DNA from: an uncultured Saprospiraceae bacterium | Lineage (GTDB): Bacteria > Bacteroidota > Bacteroidia > Chitinophagales > Saprospiraceae | Length of the DNA: 64,000 nt | Assembly (NCBI GenBank): GCA_937929835.1 | Contig: CALFUU010000052.1 | Location: forward strand, 1 to 64,000 | Direction of reading: 5' to 3' | In this document: positions 16,672 to 26,320 of the stretch, one piece after another | How the letters are laid out: every line of letters begins with the position of its first letter | Position numbering within the stretch: position 1 is the stretch's first letter | Translations under genes and position numbers: made by a program | Notes under the pieces: model-generated | What the model was told of the DNA's origin: nothing | Seen by the model: only the letters and a program-made list of their open reading frames with translations | The model's database searches: none

Positions 16672-18015
16672 GTGGGGAAGATACTTTTCAAAAATGCACG
16701 CTTAGTTAATGAAGGTTCGATCAAAGAAGGCGATCTTCTAGTCAAAGATGACAGAATAGCTAAGATAGCGCCTAGCATCACAGCTGATCCCAATACTGAA
16801 GTTGTAGACGTCAAGGGCAAAATGATTATACCAGGTATAATAGATGATCAGGTCCACTTTAGAGAACCAGGCCTTACACATAAGGAGGATATCAACTCAG
16901 GTGCAAGATCTGCTGCTGCCGGGGGTGTAACTTCCTTTATGGAAATGCCCAACACCAAACCAACTAGCACAACGCAGGAAGAATTACAAAAAAAGTATGA
17001 GATCGCTGCGAGCACCAGTACAGTCAATTACTCTTTTTATATGGGTGCCACAAATGATAACGTAGAGGAGGTCTTGAAGACCAATCCCAAAGACGTATGT
17101 GGGGTCAAAATATTTATGGGTTCAAGTACAGGCAATATGCTCGTAGATAATGAGAAGACACTAGACAATCTCTTCTCTAAGGTGCCTATGCTTATCGCTA
17201 CCCATTGCGAAGATGAGGCGACCATAAGACGCAATATGGCAGCTTTCAAGGAAAAGTATGCGGTCATCCAACCTTATATGCACCCTCTCATAAGAAATGA
17301 GGAAGGATGTTATCTGTCTTCTCGTCTCGCTGTAGATCTAGCAAGGAAGCACGGTACAAGATTACATATCCTACATATCAGCACAGCAAAAGAAATCAGT
17401 TTGTTCGATAACGATATTCCGTTAAAAGACAAGAAGGTTACTGCAGAAATCTGCGTCCATCATCTCTACTTTGATGATGGGTATTATTATACGTTGGGTA
17501 ATAATGTTAAGTGCAACCCTGCTGTAAAGTCTGCATCAGATCGGGAGGCTCTTCTCCAAGGTCTAAAGGACGGGTATTTTGATGTGATTGCTACCGATCA
17601 TGCACCGCACACTAAAGAAGAAAAAGCAAAGCCTTACTTAGAGGCGCCATCTGGCTTGCCACTTGTCCAGCATAGCTTAGCCGTTATGATGTCTTTCTAC
17701 CATAGGGGAGAGTTGAGTATGGAATTTATTGTTGATAAGATGTGTCATAGTCCCGCAGTCCTCTTTGATGTAGAAGATCGTGGATATTTAAGAGAGGGAT
17801 ATTTTGCAGATTTAGCTGTAGTGGATCCTGATCTCGAATGGCAAGTAGCTAAAGACAATATTGAATACAAATGTGGTTGGTCACCAATCGAGAATTTTGA
17901 TATCAAAGGAAAGGTCACAGATACGTTATGCAATGGACAGTGGGTCTATCGCCACAACAAAATAACAGGTACAAAAGCAGGAAAACGGCTGAGCTTTACA
18001 CCTAGAAGCCTATAG
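16672..18015 (+). CDS. pyrC: Dihydroorotase, class I
   Basis: 447 residues from the GTG at 16672. Cyclises carbamoyl aspartate to dihydroorotate. Amidohydrolase barrel with two zinc sites: DDQVHFREPGLTHKED (metal His pair and substrate Arg), the carbamylated-lysine region GVKIFMGSS, THCED, LHILHIST and IATDHAPHT with the catalytic Asp. The start gives VGKILFKNARLV, a normal N-terminus. The 3' end overlaps the convergent ribH by 14 bases. Confidence 0.95.
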   Translation: MGKILFKNARLVNEGSIKEGDLLVKDDRIAKIAPSITADPNTEVVDVKGKMIIPGIIDDQVHFREPGLTHKEDINSGARSAAAGGVTSFMEMPNTKPTSTTQEELQKKYEIAASTSTVNYSFYMGATNDNVEEVLKTNPKDVCGVKIFMGSSTGNMLVDNEKTLDNLFSKVPMLIATHCEDEATIRRNMAAFKEKYAVIQPYMHPLIRNEEGCYLSSRLAVDLARKHGTRLHILHISTAKEISLFDNDIPLKDKKVTAEICVHHLYFDDGYYYTLGNNVKCNPAVKSASDREALLQGLKDGYFDVIATDHAPHTKEEKAKPYLEAPSGLPLVQHSLAVMMSFYHRGELSMEFIVDKMCHSPAVLFDVEDRGYLREGYFADLAVVDPDLEWQVAKDNIEYKCGWSPIENFDIKGKVTDTLCNGQWVYRHNKITGTKAGKRLSFTPRSL

Positions 18016-18514
18016 ATTTGGCGGGTTGACAGAGGTCTTTTATGGTAGAGACCATCTTGACAGCCGTGAGTGCAGCTTCTGCCCCTTTATTGCCATATTT
18101 ACCACCAGCTCGCTGCTGAGCTTGCTCCATAGAGTTGACTGTCAGTACGCCAAAAGTGATGGGCTTAGAACTAGCAATCGCAAGTTGGTTAAGAGCGGTG
18201 GCTACTGATTGATTGATGAAAAGATCGTGTTCAGTTTCCCCCTTGATAACACAGCCTAGACAAATAATAGCGTCTGCCGCTTTATGCTTGAGCAGTGTCT
18301 TAGCTGCAACAGGTAATTCGAAGGTGCCTGGCACTTTCATTATGGTTATCTCTTCCTTATCAAGCCCTAGCGTAGCAAGGGTAGAGATAGCAGCATCTAA
18401 CAACTTAGATGTAATACCGTCATTCCACTCAGATACAGCTATATGTATTTGCATACCCTTTGCGGACGGGGCATTGTCTAGATTATGTTCTGGTGTAAAA
18501 TCTGCAGAGCTCAT
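18002..18514 (-). CDS. ribH: 6,7-dimethyl-8-ribityllumazine synthase
   Basis: 170 residues. Penultimate step of riboflavin synthesis. Visible: substrate contact SEWND, KVPGTFELP, CLGCVIKGETEHDLF with the catalytic His, and FGVLTVNSMEQAQQRAG. N-terminal ~20 residues precede the fold. Located one base after the TPR gene, so co-transcribed with it. No FMN riboswitch was recognised upstream. Confidence 0.96.
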   Translation of the reverse strand: MSSADFTPEHNLDNAPSAKGMQIHIAVSEWNDGITSKLLDAAISTLATLGLDKEEITIMKVPGTFELPVAAKTLLKHKAADAIICLGCVIKGETEHDLFINQSVATALNQLAIASSKPITFGVLTVNSMEQAQQRAGGKYGNKGAEAALTAVKMVSTIKDLCQPAKSIGF

Positions 18515-18515
18515 C

Positions 18516-19202
18516 TTAGCTAACAGATCGAATCATCATATCTATCGTTTCTCCTTCATTGGAGTTAGGATATTTATTCTTGATTCTGCTAAAGGCATTT
18601 AGTGCCGTAGAATTATCACCTTGTTTGCGTGCAAGCAAGCCTAGTTTATATAGATAATAAGGGGTCAAAAGAGCATCTTCTGAGGTCGTAGTTGCCTTTT
18701 GATACATACTTATGGCTTTACCAAAGTCTCCTTTTTCCGAGTAAGCATCTCCTAGATTGCCAAACTTCATAATAGGCGAGTAAGCACCAGCAGCACTATG
18801 AGAATCTAAATAGGATATCGCATCATCAAATCTTCCTAGATTGAGGTAGCTAATGCCAGCATACAACTTTGCGAGATTTGCAGTTTTGGTACCGCCGTAA
18901 TTATCTATGATGTCTAAGAAACCCTCAGCTTCTAGCCCAGGCCCATCAAGTGCCAAAGCAAATGAATCTTGGGCAAATCGCTGCTCAGCTTGATAGATAG
19001 CTGCTTTTGCAGCCTTCTCTTTAGGCTCTTTTATAAAGAACTTGAAGATGATAAATGCTGCTGTGAGCAACACTAATAAACCAATCAGCCCCATAATGAG
19101 ACCTTTATTTTTCTCAAACCAAGCAGTGGATTTGTCAGTTTGATGCTCTACTGTTCCTACTACTTCTTCAACTAACTCCTCCTCTTTTCTTCTTTTACCC
19201 AT
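18516..19202 (-). CDS. Membrane-anchored TPR protein (YfgM/BamD-like organisation)
   Basis: 228 residues: a charged N-terminus (MGKRRKEEELVEE), one transmembrane helix at ~35-55 (LIMGLIGLLVLLTAAFIIF), then about four tetratricopeptide repeats in the remaining soluble part (LAKLYAGISYLNLGRFDDAI, FGNLGDAYSEKGDFGKAI, LYKLGLLARKQGDNSTAL). The order, N-in anchor followed by a periplasmic TPR, is that of YfgM, a chaperone-network protein in E. coli; homology beyond this layout is not certain. First gene of a two-gene unit with ribH, an arrangement without obvious functional logic. Confidence 0.85.
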   Translation of the reverse strand: MGKRRKEEELVEEVVGTVEHQTDKSTAWFEKNKGLIMGLIGLLVLLTAAFIIFKFFIKEPKEKAAKAAIYQAEQRFAQDSFALALDGPGLEAEGFLDIIDNYGGTKTANLAKLYAGISYLNLGRFDDAISYLDSHSAAGAYSPIMKFGNLGDAYSEKGDFGKAISMYQKATTTSEDALLTPYYLYKLGLLARKQGDNSTALNAFSRIKNKYPNSNEGETIDMMIRSVS

Positions 19203-19225
19203 TATTGTATTTTAAAAAATTTGCG

Positions 19226-19233
19226 CAAAAATA
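19226..19233 (-). promoter_or_regulatory. -7 box TATTTTTG of TPR-ribH unit
   Basis: Perfect TAnnTTTG on the minus strand, 23 bases before the ATG at 19202. Confidence 0.5.
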
Positions 19234-19278
19234 AATAAACTATAAGTAAGGTGACTTACTAGACATATCTATTATTTA

Positions 19279-20313
19279 TTAATCCATTATGAATGGATAA
19301 TCTTTTTGCACATAGTTATCATCATATAACTCCGAAGCCATTGGAGAGTCAGAGTTCTCAGCAAACTCTATACAGTCTGCAATTTCCGCTTTGATCTTGT
19401 CTTTGATGGCATCAATTTCCTTTTGAGTCGCTATTTTATCAGAGAGCATTTTTTCTTCAGTTTCCTTGATAGGGTCCCTGTCTTTAAAAGAATTGAGCTC
19501 TTCTTTAGTCCTATACTTCCCTGGATCTGAGACTGAATGGCCTCTATATCTGTAGGTTTTGATTTCTAAGTAGTAAGGACCCTTTCCACTTCTGATATGC
19601 TCAGCAGCTCGAGTCAGTGCTTCGTGAACAGCTTCCGGAGACATACCATCTACTTGCTCGCTAGGCATTTCATAACTAAGCGCTTGCTTATACATATCAG
19701 GTACATTAGAGGTTCTTTCTACCGATGTACCCATTGCATATTGATTATTCTCACAGATATATAGTACGGGGAGCTTCCATGTCATAGCCATATTGAAGGC
19801 TTCGTGTAGGGCGCCTTGTCTTGCAGCTCCGTCACCAAACATAGTTACACAAAGGTTTTTGGTACCTCTATATTGCTCTGCTAAAGCTACACCAGTCCCA
19901 ATAGGAATCTGAGCACCAACGATACCATTACCGCCAATATAATTATGTGCTTTGGAAGAAAAGTGCATAGATCCTCCTTTCCCCTTGACTATGCCTGTAA
20001 CTTTTCCAAATAACTCTGCCATACACTTACGAGAAGAAATGCCTCTACAGAGTGCTATTCCGTGTTGGCGATAGGCAGTTGCAATCTTGTCATCCATAGT
20101 CAAAGCAGAAACTAGCCCAGCAGCTATAGCTTCTTGCCCTATATATACATGTAAGAATCCTCTTATTTTTTGCTGACTGTACGCCTTTAGGGATGCTTCT
20201 TCGAATCTTCTGATTCTCAACATCACTTCATACCAATTGAGGTAAGTCGCCTTATCGAACTCTACTTTCTTAGATTTCGTCTTTTTTTGAGGTTTGTTTG
20301 CTACTTCTGCCAT
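19279..20313 (-). CDS. pdhA: Pyruvate dehydrogenase E1 component, alpha subunit
   Basis: 344 residues. Thiamine-diphosphate subunit that decarboxylates pyruvate in the PDH complex. Motifs: YIGQEAIAAGL, YRQHGIALCRG, KGGSMHFSS, GGNGIVGAQIPIGTG, the TPP/Mg motif GDGAARQGALHEAFN...ENNQYAMGTS, and the phosphorylation-loop region YRYRGHSVSDP. The N-terminus carries a lysine-rich extension (KPQKKTKSKK). E1 beta and E2 are not in the window. Branched-chain E1 alpha is less likely given the sequence around GGSMH. Confidence 0.93.
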   Translation of the reverse strand: MAEVANKPQKKTKSKKVEFDKATYLNWYEVMLRIRRFEEASLKAYSQQKIRGFLHVYIGQEAIAAGLVSALTMDDKIATAYRQHGIALCRGISSRKCMAELFGKVTGIVKGKGGSMHFSSKAHNYIGGNGIVGAQIPIGTGVALAEQYRGTKNLCVTMFGDGAARQGALHEAFNMAMTWKLPVLYICENNQYAMGTSVERTSNVPDMYKQALSYEMPSEQVDGMSPEAVHEALTRAAEHIRSGKGPYYLEIKTYRYRGHSVSDPGKYRTKEELNSFKDRDPIKETEEKMLSDKIATQKEIDAIKDKIKAEIADCIEFAENSDSPMASELYDDNYVQKDYPFIMD

Positions 20314-20346
20314 TGTTTTAATGCACTTAATACTGATAAATAGACC

Positions 20347-20354
20347 TAACTTTG
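20347..20354 (+). promoter_or_regulatory. -7 box TAACTTTG of recF
   Basis: Perfect TAnnTTTG, 29 bases before the TTG start at 20384, in the divergent pdhA-recF spacer. Confidence 0.5.
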
Positions 20355-20383
20355 GTCTCCAACCAAGCTATAAAGATAACTAA

Positions 20384-21493
20384 TTGAATCATATCAGTAT
20401 AGAATTATTAGGACTGACTAATTACAGAAACTATGATAGGCTCAAAGTTGCATTTGGTAGTGGATTGAACCTGATTACTGGGATGAATGGTGCTGGTAAG
20501 ACAACCATACTGGATGCCATTTACTATTTATGCAACGGTAAGTCTTTTTTTACCCACTTGGACAGACACATCTATAAGACAAACCAAGAGTTTTTTAGAA
20601 TAACAGGGCAATTTCTGAAGGCTGAGTCGAACTTGGATATGTCCATCGTTTCATCTTTAGGAAAGAAGAAAACCTTATCTATAGATGAAAAGCCTCTCAA
20701 ATCTATAGTCGAGCTGATGGGAGTCATTCCCGCTTTTGCTATTGCACCCAAGGACATCCTTATACTTTTAGACAGTAGCCAGGCAAGACGCAGATTGCTG
20801 GACAAGACAATCTCTCACTCTGACAAGCAATATCTCCATAACCTATTAAAGTATAATAAAACCCTCAAGCTGAGGAATGCTTATCTCAAAGAGGCCAGCA
20901 AAAAAGGTATTTCTGATAGTACCTATCTCGACTCATTGGATGTAAGCCTAGCTGAGCCAGCTCGGTATATCTATAAGGCTCGTTCTGAACATATTAGTGC
21001 CTTAATCACCCAGTTTGAAGCTTTGTATAAGCAACTAAGCGATGGCAAAGAATCTGTAAGTCTAGAATACACTTCTCAACTCTCGGATAAGACTTTAGTA
21101 CAGCTACTAAAAACAGATTTGCGAAAGGATTTGATCACGGCAAAAACCAATTCTGGTATTCATAAGGATGATCTATACATCTCTATAGACGGTCAAGCGA
21201 TCAAGAAGTATGGCTCCCAGGGCCAACTCAAGACTGCTATCATAGCCCTTAAACTAGCGCAAATGCAATGGATGGAATCTATTACCTCAGTGGTGTCCAT
21301 TTTGTTGTTGGATGATATTTTTGATAAGCTAGACAAGCAGCGTGTTAAGCAACTTTTGGCCAAAGTCTGCCATGAGGGTAGACAAGTCTTTATCTCTGAT
21401 ACAGATAATGAGAGACTTTTACCGATTTTTGGAGAACTCAATCTCGAGTATAATCAGTTAATAATAGCGGACGGTACCGTTTCTAATGGATGA
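20384..21493 (+). CDS. recF: DNA replication and repair protein RecF
   Basis: 369 residues. SMC-like ATPase that loads RecA at single-strand gaps with RecO/RecR. Walker A GMNGAGKTT (~residues 33-41), signature KYGSQGQLKTAIIALKLAQ, and Walker B SILLLDDIFDKLD. The start is TTG (TTGAATCAT...); the next ATG is at the Walker A itself, so TTG is required. Followed with an 8-base overlap by the DUF721 gene, the normal Bacteroidota pair. Confidence 0.95.
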   Translation: MNHISIELLGLTNYRNYDRLKVAFGSGLNLITGMNGAGKTTILDAIYYLCNGKSFFTHLDRHIYKTNQEFFRITGQFLKAESNLDMSIVSSLGKKKTLSIDEKPLKSIVELMGVIPAFAIAPKDILILLDSSQARRRLLDKTISHSDKQYLHNLLKYNKTLKLRNAYLKEASKKGISDSTYLDSLDVSLAEPARYIYKARSEHISALITQFEALYKQLSDGKESVSLEYTSQLSDKTLVQLLKTDLRKDLITAKTNSGIHKDDLYISIDGQAIKKYGSQGQLKTAIIALKLAQMQWMESITSVVSILLLDDIFDKLDKQRVKQLLAKVCHEGRQVFISDTDNERLLPIFGELNLEYNQLIIADGTVSNG

Positions 21494-21773
21494 CAAAAAG
21501 CAAATAAAGGACATACTCTCTAATATCTTTTCTGATAAGAGTAAATTATCTAAAGGCTACAATCAGTATCACGTAGAGGATACTTGGCGGAAGACCTTTG
21601 GAGAGATGATCTCAAAGTATACATCTGGGGTCAGATTCTATAATGGAACCTTAGAGGTATACATTACGTCAGCATCTCTTAAGCAAGAGCTAGAAATGAG
21701 TAAGGAGAGTGTTATGAATAAACTCAATGCGGCTCTATCTCATAAGAAGGTATCTAAGCTGGTTATTAGATAG
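21486..21773 (+). CDS. DUF721/DciA-like protein
   Basis: 95 residues, single domain: a helix with YHVEDTWRKTFGEMISKYT, then the beta-hairpin NGTLEVYITSASLKQELEMSK that marks DUF721. DciA of this family recruits the replicative helicase DnaB in bacteria that lack DnaC. That role is plausible but short Bacteroidota members are unproven. Overlaps recF by 8 bases, so probably translationally coupled. Confidence 0.88.
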   Translation: MDDKKQIKDILSNIFSDKSKLSKGYNQYHVEDTWRKTFGEMISKYTSGVRFYNGTLEVYITSASLKQELEMSKESVMNKLNAALSHKKVSKLVIR

Positions 21774-21785
21774 TGAGATAGTGCA

Positions 21786-22382
21786 CTAGAATAGCATATT
21801 GACTAGAAAGAAGACAACAAGGTATATCCATAAGGCATCTAGAAAGTGCCAATATAACGTCATCATCTTGAGATGCCTCTTCTTAACGGGGTCCGTAAAA
21901 TAAACCAAGACACTTATGGGCTCTACAATTTGCTTTACTGCTCGGTAATAAAACACAGCTAAGAAAGGAATACCTGCAATCACGTGTGCAAAGTGGACGC
22001 CGGATATAATATACAGGTAGGAAGCCATATTGCTATGGTTGATAGCAATGCCTTCTGTCAGTAATTGCTTCCAAGCTACAATCTGACTGGCTAAGAAGAG
22101 CAAAGTAAGGAGTAGGGTAAGGCCTAGACTTTTCTTGTATTTTTCGGTTTCATCAGATCTATAGTAATCCATAGACTTAACCAGTACATAACTGGAGGCT
22201 AGAAGGATAAGCGTATTAACGATAAATAGTACGGGCAATTGTAATGGTTCGAGGCCAGATTGTACCCGCGTGTATATGTAGGCAAAGCTGAATCCAACAA
22301 ACAATGCTGTGACTCCCATCAACAACAGCCCTAAGGCAATGAAACTTGGATGTATAAGAAAGTTGCGATTTTCGTTTATCAT
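21786..22382 (-). CDS. Cytochrome c oxidase subunit III family protein
   Basis: 198 residues, about five transmembrane helices. The family motif is seen as SGVHFAHVIAGIPFL and the C-terminal YWHFLDALWIYLVVFFL, which carries the WHFLD signature of subunit III. Part of a haem-copper oxidase in the inner membrane. It stands alone here: no subunit I or II gene is next to it, so it probably supplies a complex encoded elsewhere. Ends 12 bases from the convergent DUF721 gene. Confidence 0.92.
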   Translation of the reverse strand: MINENRNFLIHPSFIALGLLLMGVTALFVGFSFAYIYTRVQSGLEPLQLPVLFIVNTLILLASSYVLVKSMDYYRSDETEKYKKSLGLTLLLTLLFLASQIVAWKQLLTEGIAINHSNMASYLYIISGVHFAHVIAGIPFLAVFYYRAVKQIVEPISVLVYFTDPVKKRHLKMMTLYWHFLDALWIYLVVFFLVNMLF

Positions 22383-22436
22383 TAGATCTGGATTGTAGCT
22401 ATAACAACAGGCGGAACGTTTTGCTCATTAGTATTC

Positions 22437-22470
22437 AAAAAAAAAGCCCCCAATAATTTATTGGAGACTT
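22437..22470 (-). terminator. Intrinsic terminator of the M43-sucC unit
   Basis: On the minus strand a stem of about 10-12 bp (arms 22458-22469 and 22445-22456, two G-U pairs) is followed by a run of nine T's. It begins 24 bases after the sucC stop. Confidence 0.85.
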
Positions 22471-22493
22471 TTCTTGTATGAATCTTATAATGA

Positions 22494-23693
22494 CTACAGT
22501 ACTTCCTTTACAAGATCAGCAGCTTCCTTAAGAAGAATGGCTGACTTTACAGAAAGTCCACTTTCGTCAATGATTGTTTTTGCTATATCTGCATTGGTAC
22601 CTTGTAATCTTACGATAATGGGCACATTGATGTCTTTCATATTCTTGTAGGCGTCTACGACACCTTGGGCAACTCTATCACACCTTACGATACCACCGAA
22701 GATGTTAATAAGAATGGCCTTTACATTAGGGTCTCTTAAGATGATTCTAAAAGCTTGTTCTACTCTGGCAGCATCTGCAGTACCACCCACATCTAGAAAA
22801 TTGGCAGGTGATCCACCTGATAGCTTGATGATATCCATCGTCGCCATAGCTAATCCGGCACCATTCACCATACAACCAACGTTACCATCTAGCTTTACAT
22901 AGTTAAGACCCACTTTCTTAGCTTCTACTTCGGTAGGATCTTCTTCACTTTCGTCTCTTAGTACAGCTAAGTCCTTATGTCTATAGAGTGCATTTTCGTC
23001 AAGGCTTATCTTCGTATCTACTGCTACGATTCTATCATCAGCAGTCTTTAGTGTAGGGTTGATCTCAATAAGAGAAGCGTCAGAACCTACAAATGATTTA
23101 TAGAGGTTGGAAATGAACTTTGACATATTCTTGTATGCAGCTCCACTCAGTCCTAGATTAAAGGCAATCTTTCTCAGTTGAAAGCCTTGCAGGCCGAGCA
23201 TTGGATCCACCCATTCTTTATGCACAAGTTCTGGCGTTTTTTCAGCTACAGCTTCTATATCCATACCACCTTCGGTAGAGTAGATGATGACATTTTTTTG
23301 CTTTTCTCTGTCCATCAAAATAGAGACATATATCTCACTACAGGCATCAAAGTCAGGAGCATAGGCATCCTCTGCTACCAGAATCTTCTGAACCAACTTA
23401 CCTGGACCTTCCATTCCTCCTGGAGTCTGAGGCGTTTTTAGCATCATACCTAGAATGTTGCCTGCATGCTCTTTTAGCTCAGCTTCATTTTTAGCTAGTT
23501 TGACTCCGCCTCCTTTTCCTCTTCCACCTGCGTGGATTTGAGCTTTGACGATAGCAACTTCTGACCCACTTTCAGCCGTAATCTTCTTGTAGGCAGCTAT
23601 GGCTTCATCTAGTGTCTCTGCCATAATGCCTTTCTGAATCGGCACTCCATAGCTTTCTATGAGTTCTTTTGCTTGATACTCGTGTAAATTCAT
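22494..23693 (-). CDS. sucC: Succinyl-CoA synthetase (ADP-forming) beta subunit
   Basis: 399 residues, full length. Beta subunit of the TCA-cycle ligase that makes ATP from succinyl-CoA. ATP-grasp N-terminal half begins [11 protein letters not shown], with [16 protein letters not shown] and EINPT; the C-terminal ligase domain has [27 protein letters not shown] and [10 protein letters not shown]. sucD is not adjacent. Only 8 bases follow the stop of an extracellular metalloprotease gene, so the two are probably on one transcript. Confidence 0.97.
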   Translation of the reverse strand: MNLHEYQAKELIESYGVPIQKGIMAETLDEAIAAYKKITAESGSEVAIVKAQIHAGGRGKGGGVKLAKNEAELKEHAGNILGMMLKTPQTPGGMEGPGKLVQKILVAEDAYAPDFDACSEIYVSILMDREKQKNVIIYSTEGGMDIEAVAEKTPELVHKEWVDPMLGLQGFQLRKIAFNLGLSGAAYKNMSKFISNLYKSFVGSDASLIEINPTLKTADDRIVAVDTKISLDENALYRHKDLAVLRDESEEDPTEVEAKKVGLNYVKLDGNVGCMVNGAGLAMATMDIIKLSGGSPANFLDVGGTADAARVEQAFRIILRDPNVKAILINIFGGIVRCDRVAQGVVDAYKNMKDINVPIIVRLQGTNADIAKTIIDESGLSVKSAILLKEAADLVKEVL

Positions 23694-23701
23694 ATGAAAT
23701 T

Positions 23702-25210
23702 TTATTCAACTATTATTTTCTCTAAAATAGATCCTGATTTTGTTTTTATCTCGAGGATAAGAATTCCTGATGTCACGTTAGACTCATCAATAAGGACTCT
23801 GTTCTCGCCTGATTGTATCTGTACTTGAAAAGAATGTACTAGCGCACCTGTTATAGTGTGTAGCTTGACTTGAGCTAATTCTGTTTGTGTACTTGTAAAC
23901 TGTACAGTAATGTCAGAATTAGACGTGATGGGGTTAGGGTAGATGTTAAGCTCAGAGACAAAATCTAGTTCATTGACAGCTGATGAAGAAGTACCTGTAT
24001 TGAAGTTTCTCGTCATGCTACCGTTGCAGCCTCCGCCAAATACATTATAGGCTCTTACAGACCACGAAGCAAAGAATTCATTGGGTTGTAATTCTGTGAA
24101 GGTCAATCTTGGTTCTGTTGTTCTCTCTCTGAATGTTTGACTACCTATGATGGTTACAATGTAGTATTCTGCATTCTCTACTGGCTCCCATTCGAATGTG
24201 ACCTCATCAAAAATCTCTACTGTCTCGCCAGCAGCTGGTGAGGAAAGGGCAACTTCTCCTCTTACTGGTCTATATTGGGTCTCAGTCACATTTGTTCTGA
24301 GGTAATCTCGATTATTGGCATCTAATGAGGCTTGTATTGCAACGAGTTGATCTGGAGAGAATGTCTGTATGTCACAGCCTTGAGAATAAGACATAATGTT
24401 TTCCATTAGTGGCTCAATAGCATCACCATTTCTATCAAACACTTCCCAAGGGAGTATGCAGCAGTTACAAGAGAAACCAAAGCCATAGTCTGGTGGTGTA
24501 TCACAGATCAAGTCTCCTGCTGTATCACAGTTAGATCCATCTTGTAGTTCTATAGAGACAATATCACCTATAGGTCCTTGTTCTGTGATGGTAATTGAGG
24601 TTTGGAAAATTGTGTCTCCATTGTTGGAAGGATCATAATATTGACCATCCCATCCATAGTGTGTATGGCGTAATGTAAAAAAGTGGCCAATTTCGTGTTC
24701 TAAAGTATAAGCTCTAGCCGTCATTTGGTCTTTTCTCATAACGAGATAGTCACCATTAGGTGAATAAAAGCCTAAGATTCTTCCCAACCCACCTGAGGCT
24801 ATTTCATCTACAATAAAGACGTTAATAGAGGCGTCATCTGTTTGATTTCTCATTAGAAATCCAGAACCAGAGGGATTTGTGTTGATTGCCGTATTGTTAA
24901 TGACATTAAATTCCTTGACATAGAAAAACATATTAGACCCACTTAGTTCAAATGACTCATTCAATATGCATAGTCCTTCAAGTGCTAATTCTTCTGTAGG
25001 TTGTGAGGATCCGTCATTATTTGCCACCAAATGAAATGTCACAGGTATAAAATTGGGCATAGACCCTTTAGCTAAGGTTTGATTCCAATGCTTTTTATTG
25101 TCTAGAAATGATTGAGTCATTTCCTCAGTCTGGATTGTTCCACATCTTCCTTGGCTGCTCGCATAAGCTACAGTCAGCATAAAGACTAGAAAAATGGATA
25201 TAGATTTCAT
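23702..25210 (-). CDS. M43-family zinc metalloprotease, T9SS-secreted
   Basis: 502 residues. Signal peptide MKSISIFLVFMLTVAYASSQ. The catalytic domain (~50-310) carries the metzincin zinc motif HEIGHFFTLRH (His172, Glu173, His176, His182) and a Met-turn ENIMSYS; this is the pappalysin (M43B) pattern. A fibronectin III-like segment follows (~325-415), then a type A T9SS sorting domain (IYPNPITSN...). Cleaves proteins outside the cell; cysteines in the catalytic part (SNCDTAGDLICDT, CNCCILP) suggest disulfides. It has a -7 box 13 bases ahead of its ATG and is followed at once by sucC. Confidence 0.92.
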   Translation of the reverse strand: MKSISIFLVFMLTVAYASSQGRCGTIQTEEMTQSFLDNKKHWNQTLAKGSMPNFIPVTFHLVANNDGSSQPTEELALEGLCILNESFELSGSNMFFYVKEFNVINNTAINTNPSGSGFLMRNQTDDASINVFIVDEIASGGLGRILGFYSPNGDYLVMRKDQMTARAYTLEHEIGHFFTLRHTHYGWDGQYYDPSNNGDTIFQTSITITEQGPIGDIVSIELQDGSNCDTAGDLICDTPPDYGFGFSCNCCILPWEVFDRNGDAIEPLMENIMSYSQGCDIQTFSPDQLVAIQASLDANNRDYLRTNVTETQYRPVRGEVALSSPAAGETVEIFDEVTFEWEPVENAEYYIVTIIGSQTFRERTTEPRLTFTELQPNEFFASWSVRAYNVFGGGCNGSMTRNFNTGTSSSAVNELDFVSELNIYPNPITSNSDITVQFTSTQTELAQVKLHTITGALVHSFQVQIQSGENRVLIDESNVTSGILILEIKTKSGSILEKIIVE

Positions 25211-25223
25211 CGAATATTTTTAA

Positions 25224-25231
25224 CAAAAGTA
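25224..25231 (-). promoter_or_regulatory. -7 box TACTTTTG of M43 protease gene
   Basis: Perfect TAnnTTTG on the minus strand, 13 bases before the ATG, giving a leader of only a few bases. Confidence 0.55.
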
Positions 25232-25333
25232 GTTACTTCTAAACTCCTTACATATCTTCTTCGTTACAAAAGGGTGCAAAAGCCCCTATTCATCAATATT
25301 TCTGGAGTCCCATTCCTAAATTCAAAATATATA

Positions 25334-25341
25334 TACTTTTG
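25334..25341 (+). promoter_or_regulatory. -7 box TACTTTTG of mdh
   Basis: Perfect TAnnTTTG, 36 bases before the ATG at 25378. Confidence 0.55.
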
Positions 25342-25377
25342 CAGCGCAATATTATACAAATTAAATAAAAAGATAAC

Positions 25378-26313
25378 ATGAGTAAAGTTACTGTTGTAGG
25401 TGCTGGAAACGTTGGAGCTACGGTTGCCAATGTCCTTGCGCACAAAGACATAGTCAATGAGGTAGTCCTTGTTGATATTAAGGGCGATTTTGCAAAAGGA
25501 AAGGCACTTGACACGTGGCAACAAGCCCCTGTTGACTATTACAGTACCAAAGTAACTGGTACGGACAATTATAAAGACACCAAAGGTTCTGATATAGTTG
25601 TTATAACGGCTGGTATTCCTAGAAGACCAGGTATGAGCAGAGACGATCTCATCTCAACCAATGCGAAAATTGTTGTCTCAGTCACAAAATCAATTCTAAA
25701 GCATACTAAGAATCCTATCTTCATCATCGTTTCTAATCCACTTGATGTAATGTCATTTGCTGCATTGAAAGCTTCTGGATTGGACCCAAAGAGAGTTATG
25801 GGAATGGCCGGAATACTAGATACTGCTAGATACAGAGCATTCTTAGCTACTGAGTTAGACGTTTCTCCAAAAGATATACAGGCGGTTTTGATGGGAGGAC
25901 ACGGGGATACTATGGTGCCTTTGCCTAGATTTACAACTGTAGCTGGCATACCTGTTACTGACCTGATTAAGAAGTCTGAACTCAATAAAATCGTAAAACG
26001 AACGCAGAAAGGTGGTGGAGAGTTAGTGAAGCTGATGGGTACTTCTGCTTGGTATGCTCCCGGTGCAGCAGCTGCACAGATGGTAGAATCTATAATCAAG
26101 GATGATGGTAGAATTTTCCCTGTGAGTGCTTGGTTACAAGGAGAGTATGGCGTAAAGGATATGTTTCTTGGCGTACCTGTGCAATTAGGTAAAGAAGGTA
26201 TCAAGCGCATCATAACACTAAAACTAAATGCACAAGAAAAGAAAGGCCTCAAAACTTCAGCTGCAGCTGTTAAGAAGGTTATCACTGATTTTAAGAAAAT
26301 GAAGCTGGTTTAG
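25378..26313 (+). CDS. mdh: Malate dehydrogenase, LDH-like type
   Basis: 311 residues. Oxidises malate to oxaloacetate with NAD. Rossmann motif VVGAGNVGATVA with the adenine-ribose Asp in VLVDIKGDFAKGKALD; substrate loop AGIPRRPGMSRDDL, where the second Arg after IPR marks malate over lactate; SNPLDVM; active-site His in MGGHGDTMVPL. Together with sucC this places two TCA genes side by side, transcribed divergently with the protease between. Confidence 0.96.
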   Translation: MSKVTVVGAGNVGATVANVLAHKDIVNEVVLVDIKGDFAKGKALDTWQQAPVDYYSTKVTGTDNYKDTKGSDIVVITAGIPRRPGMSRDDLISTNAKIVVSVTKSILKHTKNPIFIIVSNPLDVMSFAALKASGLDPKRVMGMAGILDTARYRAFLATELDVSPKDIQAVLMGGHGDTMVPLPRFTTVAGIPVTDLIKKSELNKIVKRTQKGGGELVKLMGTSAWYAPGAAAAQMVESIIKDDGRIFPVSAWLQGEYGVKDMFLGVPVQLGKEGIKRIITLKLNAQEKKGLKTSAAAVKKVITDFKKMKLV

Positions 26314-26320
26314 ATTATAG

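Noticed and set aside
25569-26285. 238-codon frame antisense to mdh
   Set aside because: Exact shadow of a conserved enzyme gene; composition follows from the complementary codons.
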